NCBI GenBank assembly: GCA_965220095.1
Contig: OZ244805.1
Coordinates: forward strand, 3,472,001 to 3,536,000
DNA from: Bin87 sp965220095
GTDB lineage: Bacteria > Chloroflexota > Dehalococcoidia > Lucifugimonadales > UBA3495
Direction of reading: 5' to 3'
DNA length: 64,000 nucleotides
Part shown: positions 63,732 to 64,000 of the stretch, piece after piece
Position numbering within the stretch: the first letter of the stretch is position 1
Layout: each line of letters begins with the position of its first letter
The notes under the pieces: generated by a model
Databases searched by the model: none
Told to the model about the DNA's origin: nothing
Seen by the model: the letters and a program-made list of their open reading frames with translations, nothing else
Program-made: the position numbers and the translations under genes

Positions 63732-64000
63732 TCATCGCGAAGGGTACTTGCCCAGCATCAGCCAGCCACCGCTGCTAGGGGTGGTGAAGGCGCACAGGGC
63801 GGTCTCGGCCCGCACGGTTACCTGGCGGTCGCCGGCGGTGCCCCGGAGTTGCTCGATGCTGTCGGTGTACATGGCGGTGCGGGTGCGCCCGTTGCCCAGG
63901 TTGCCGCCGCTGGAACTGAAGGGGTGTGGGCCCTTGACGCTGATGTCGCCGGCGTAGAAGGCAAAGGCATCGCCCCGCTTGACCCCGTGCCACTGGAAGC
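63732..64000 (-). CDS. Partial gene running off the window, unrecognised
   Basis: An open minus-strand frame with stop at 63732-63734 continues past 64000. About 89 residues are visible: WHGVKRGDAFAFYAGDISVK, TAMYTDSIEQLRGTAGDRQV and LCAFTTPSSGGWLMLGKYP. It has the beta-rich look of an extracellular or phage/tail-like protein C-terminus. The start is outside the window. Confidence 0.6.
   Translation of the reverse strand, partial: FQWHGVKRGDAFAFYAGDISVKGPHPFSSSGGNLGNGRTRTAMYTDSIEQLRGTAGDRQVTVRAETALCAFTTPSSGGWLMLGKYPSR

Overview
The window looks like a GC-rich chromosome segment from an environmental Chloroflexota bacterium, most likely Dehalococcoidia/SAR202-like. This is inferred from gene content: three luciferase-like flavin monooxygenases (LLM), two CaiB/BaiF CoA transferases, several SDR dehydrogenases, many alpha/beta hydrolases, GTCATTGCGAG palindromic repeats and UGSC-type selenoproteins. 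No rRNA or universal marker gene is present to confirm it.

Layout. 0.3-4 kb: acyl-CoA-dehydrogenase-like monooxygenase, CaiB/BaiF CoA transferase, PuuE-like polysaccharide deacetylase. 4-7.6 kb: VOC protein and LLM monooxygenase (minus), PAC2 protein (plus), tRNA-Met. 8.2-12.6 kb: tight minus-strand operon hydrolase - CoA transferase - rdgB - moaA - moaC. 12.6-21 kb: decayed IS66, SDR, small hypothetical, haloalkane-dehalogenase-like protein, SelA-fold PLP enzyme, decayed IS5, orphan family-5 solute-binding lipoprotein. 21.8-27.4 kb: IS island (IS701, IS630 x2, DDE transposon IS-B x2, a MITE). 27.5-33 kb: aquaporin, gamma-glutamyltransferase, two SDRs around a Uma2 protein. 33.5-36.3 kb: ISAs1 and IS66, each with target duplications. 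36.4-45 kb: TlpA-like lipoprotein, CopD-like protein, Trm112-like protein, UGSC selenoprotein with partner and NHL protein, LLM, SDR, enoyl-CoA hydratase, nitroreductase. 46-52.6 kb: a UGSC-partner fusion selenoprotein, then a hydrolase/LLM operon. 52.6-63 kb: second IS island (IS1182, IS701 x2, IS-B x3). The window ends inside a minus-strand gene.

The main discovery is a pair of selenoprotein genes whose UGA codons split one protein into two apparent ORFs. Locus 1 (37701-38237) reads through UGA into GSC. Locus 2 (46076-47797) reads through UGA into GGC. Both have a perfect stem-loop with its apical loop 18-19 nt after the UGA, the geometry of a bacterial SECIS. At locus 1 the UGSC protein lies downstream of a separate gene for a large partner (38548-39612); at locus 2 the homologous partner domain is fused to the UGSC domain. 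This predicts one redox complex or enzyme.

Three themes recur in the rest. Catabolic and redox enzymes are abundant, including a run of alpha/beta hydrolases next to an LLM monooxygenase in which three lack a catalytic residue. Every transposase gene examined is broken. The breaks come from short tandem duplications of 11-16 bp, small 24-26 bp palindromes inserted inside the gene, homopolymer indels and nested insertions. Intergenic space is filled with at least four families of palindromic repeats, one of which also sits in frame inside a coding gene.
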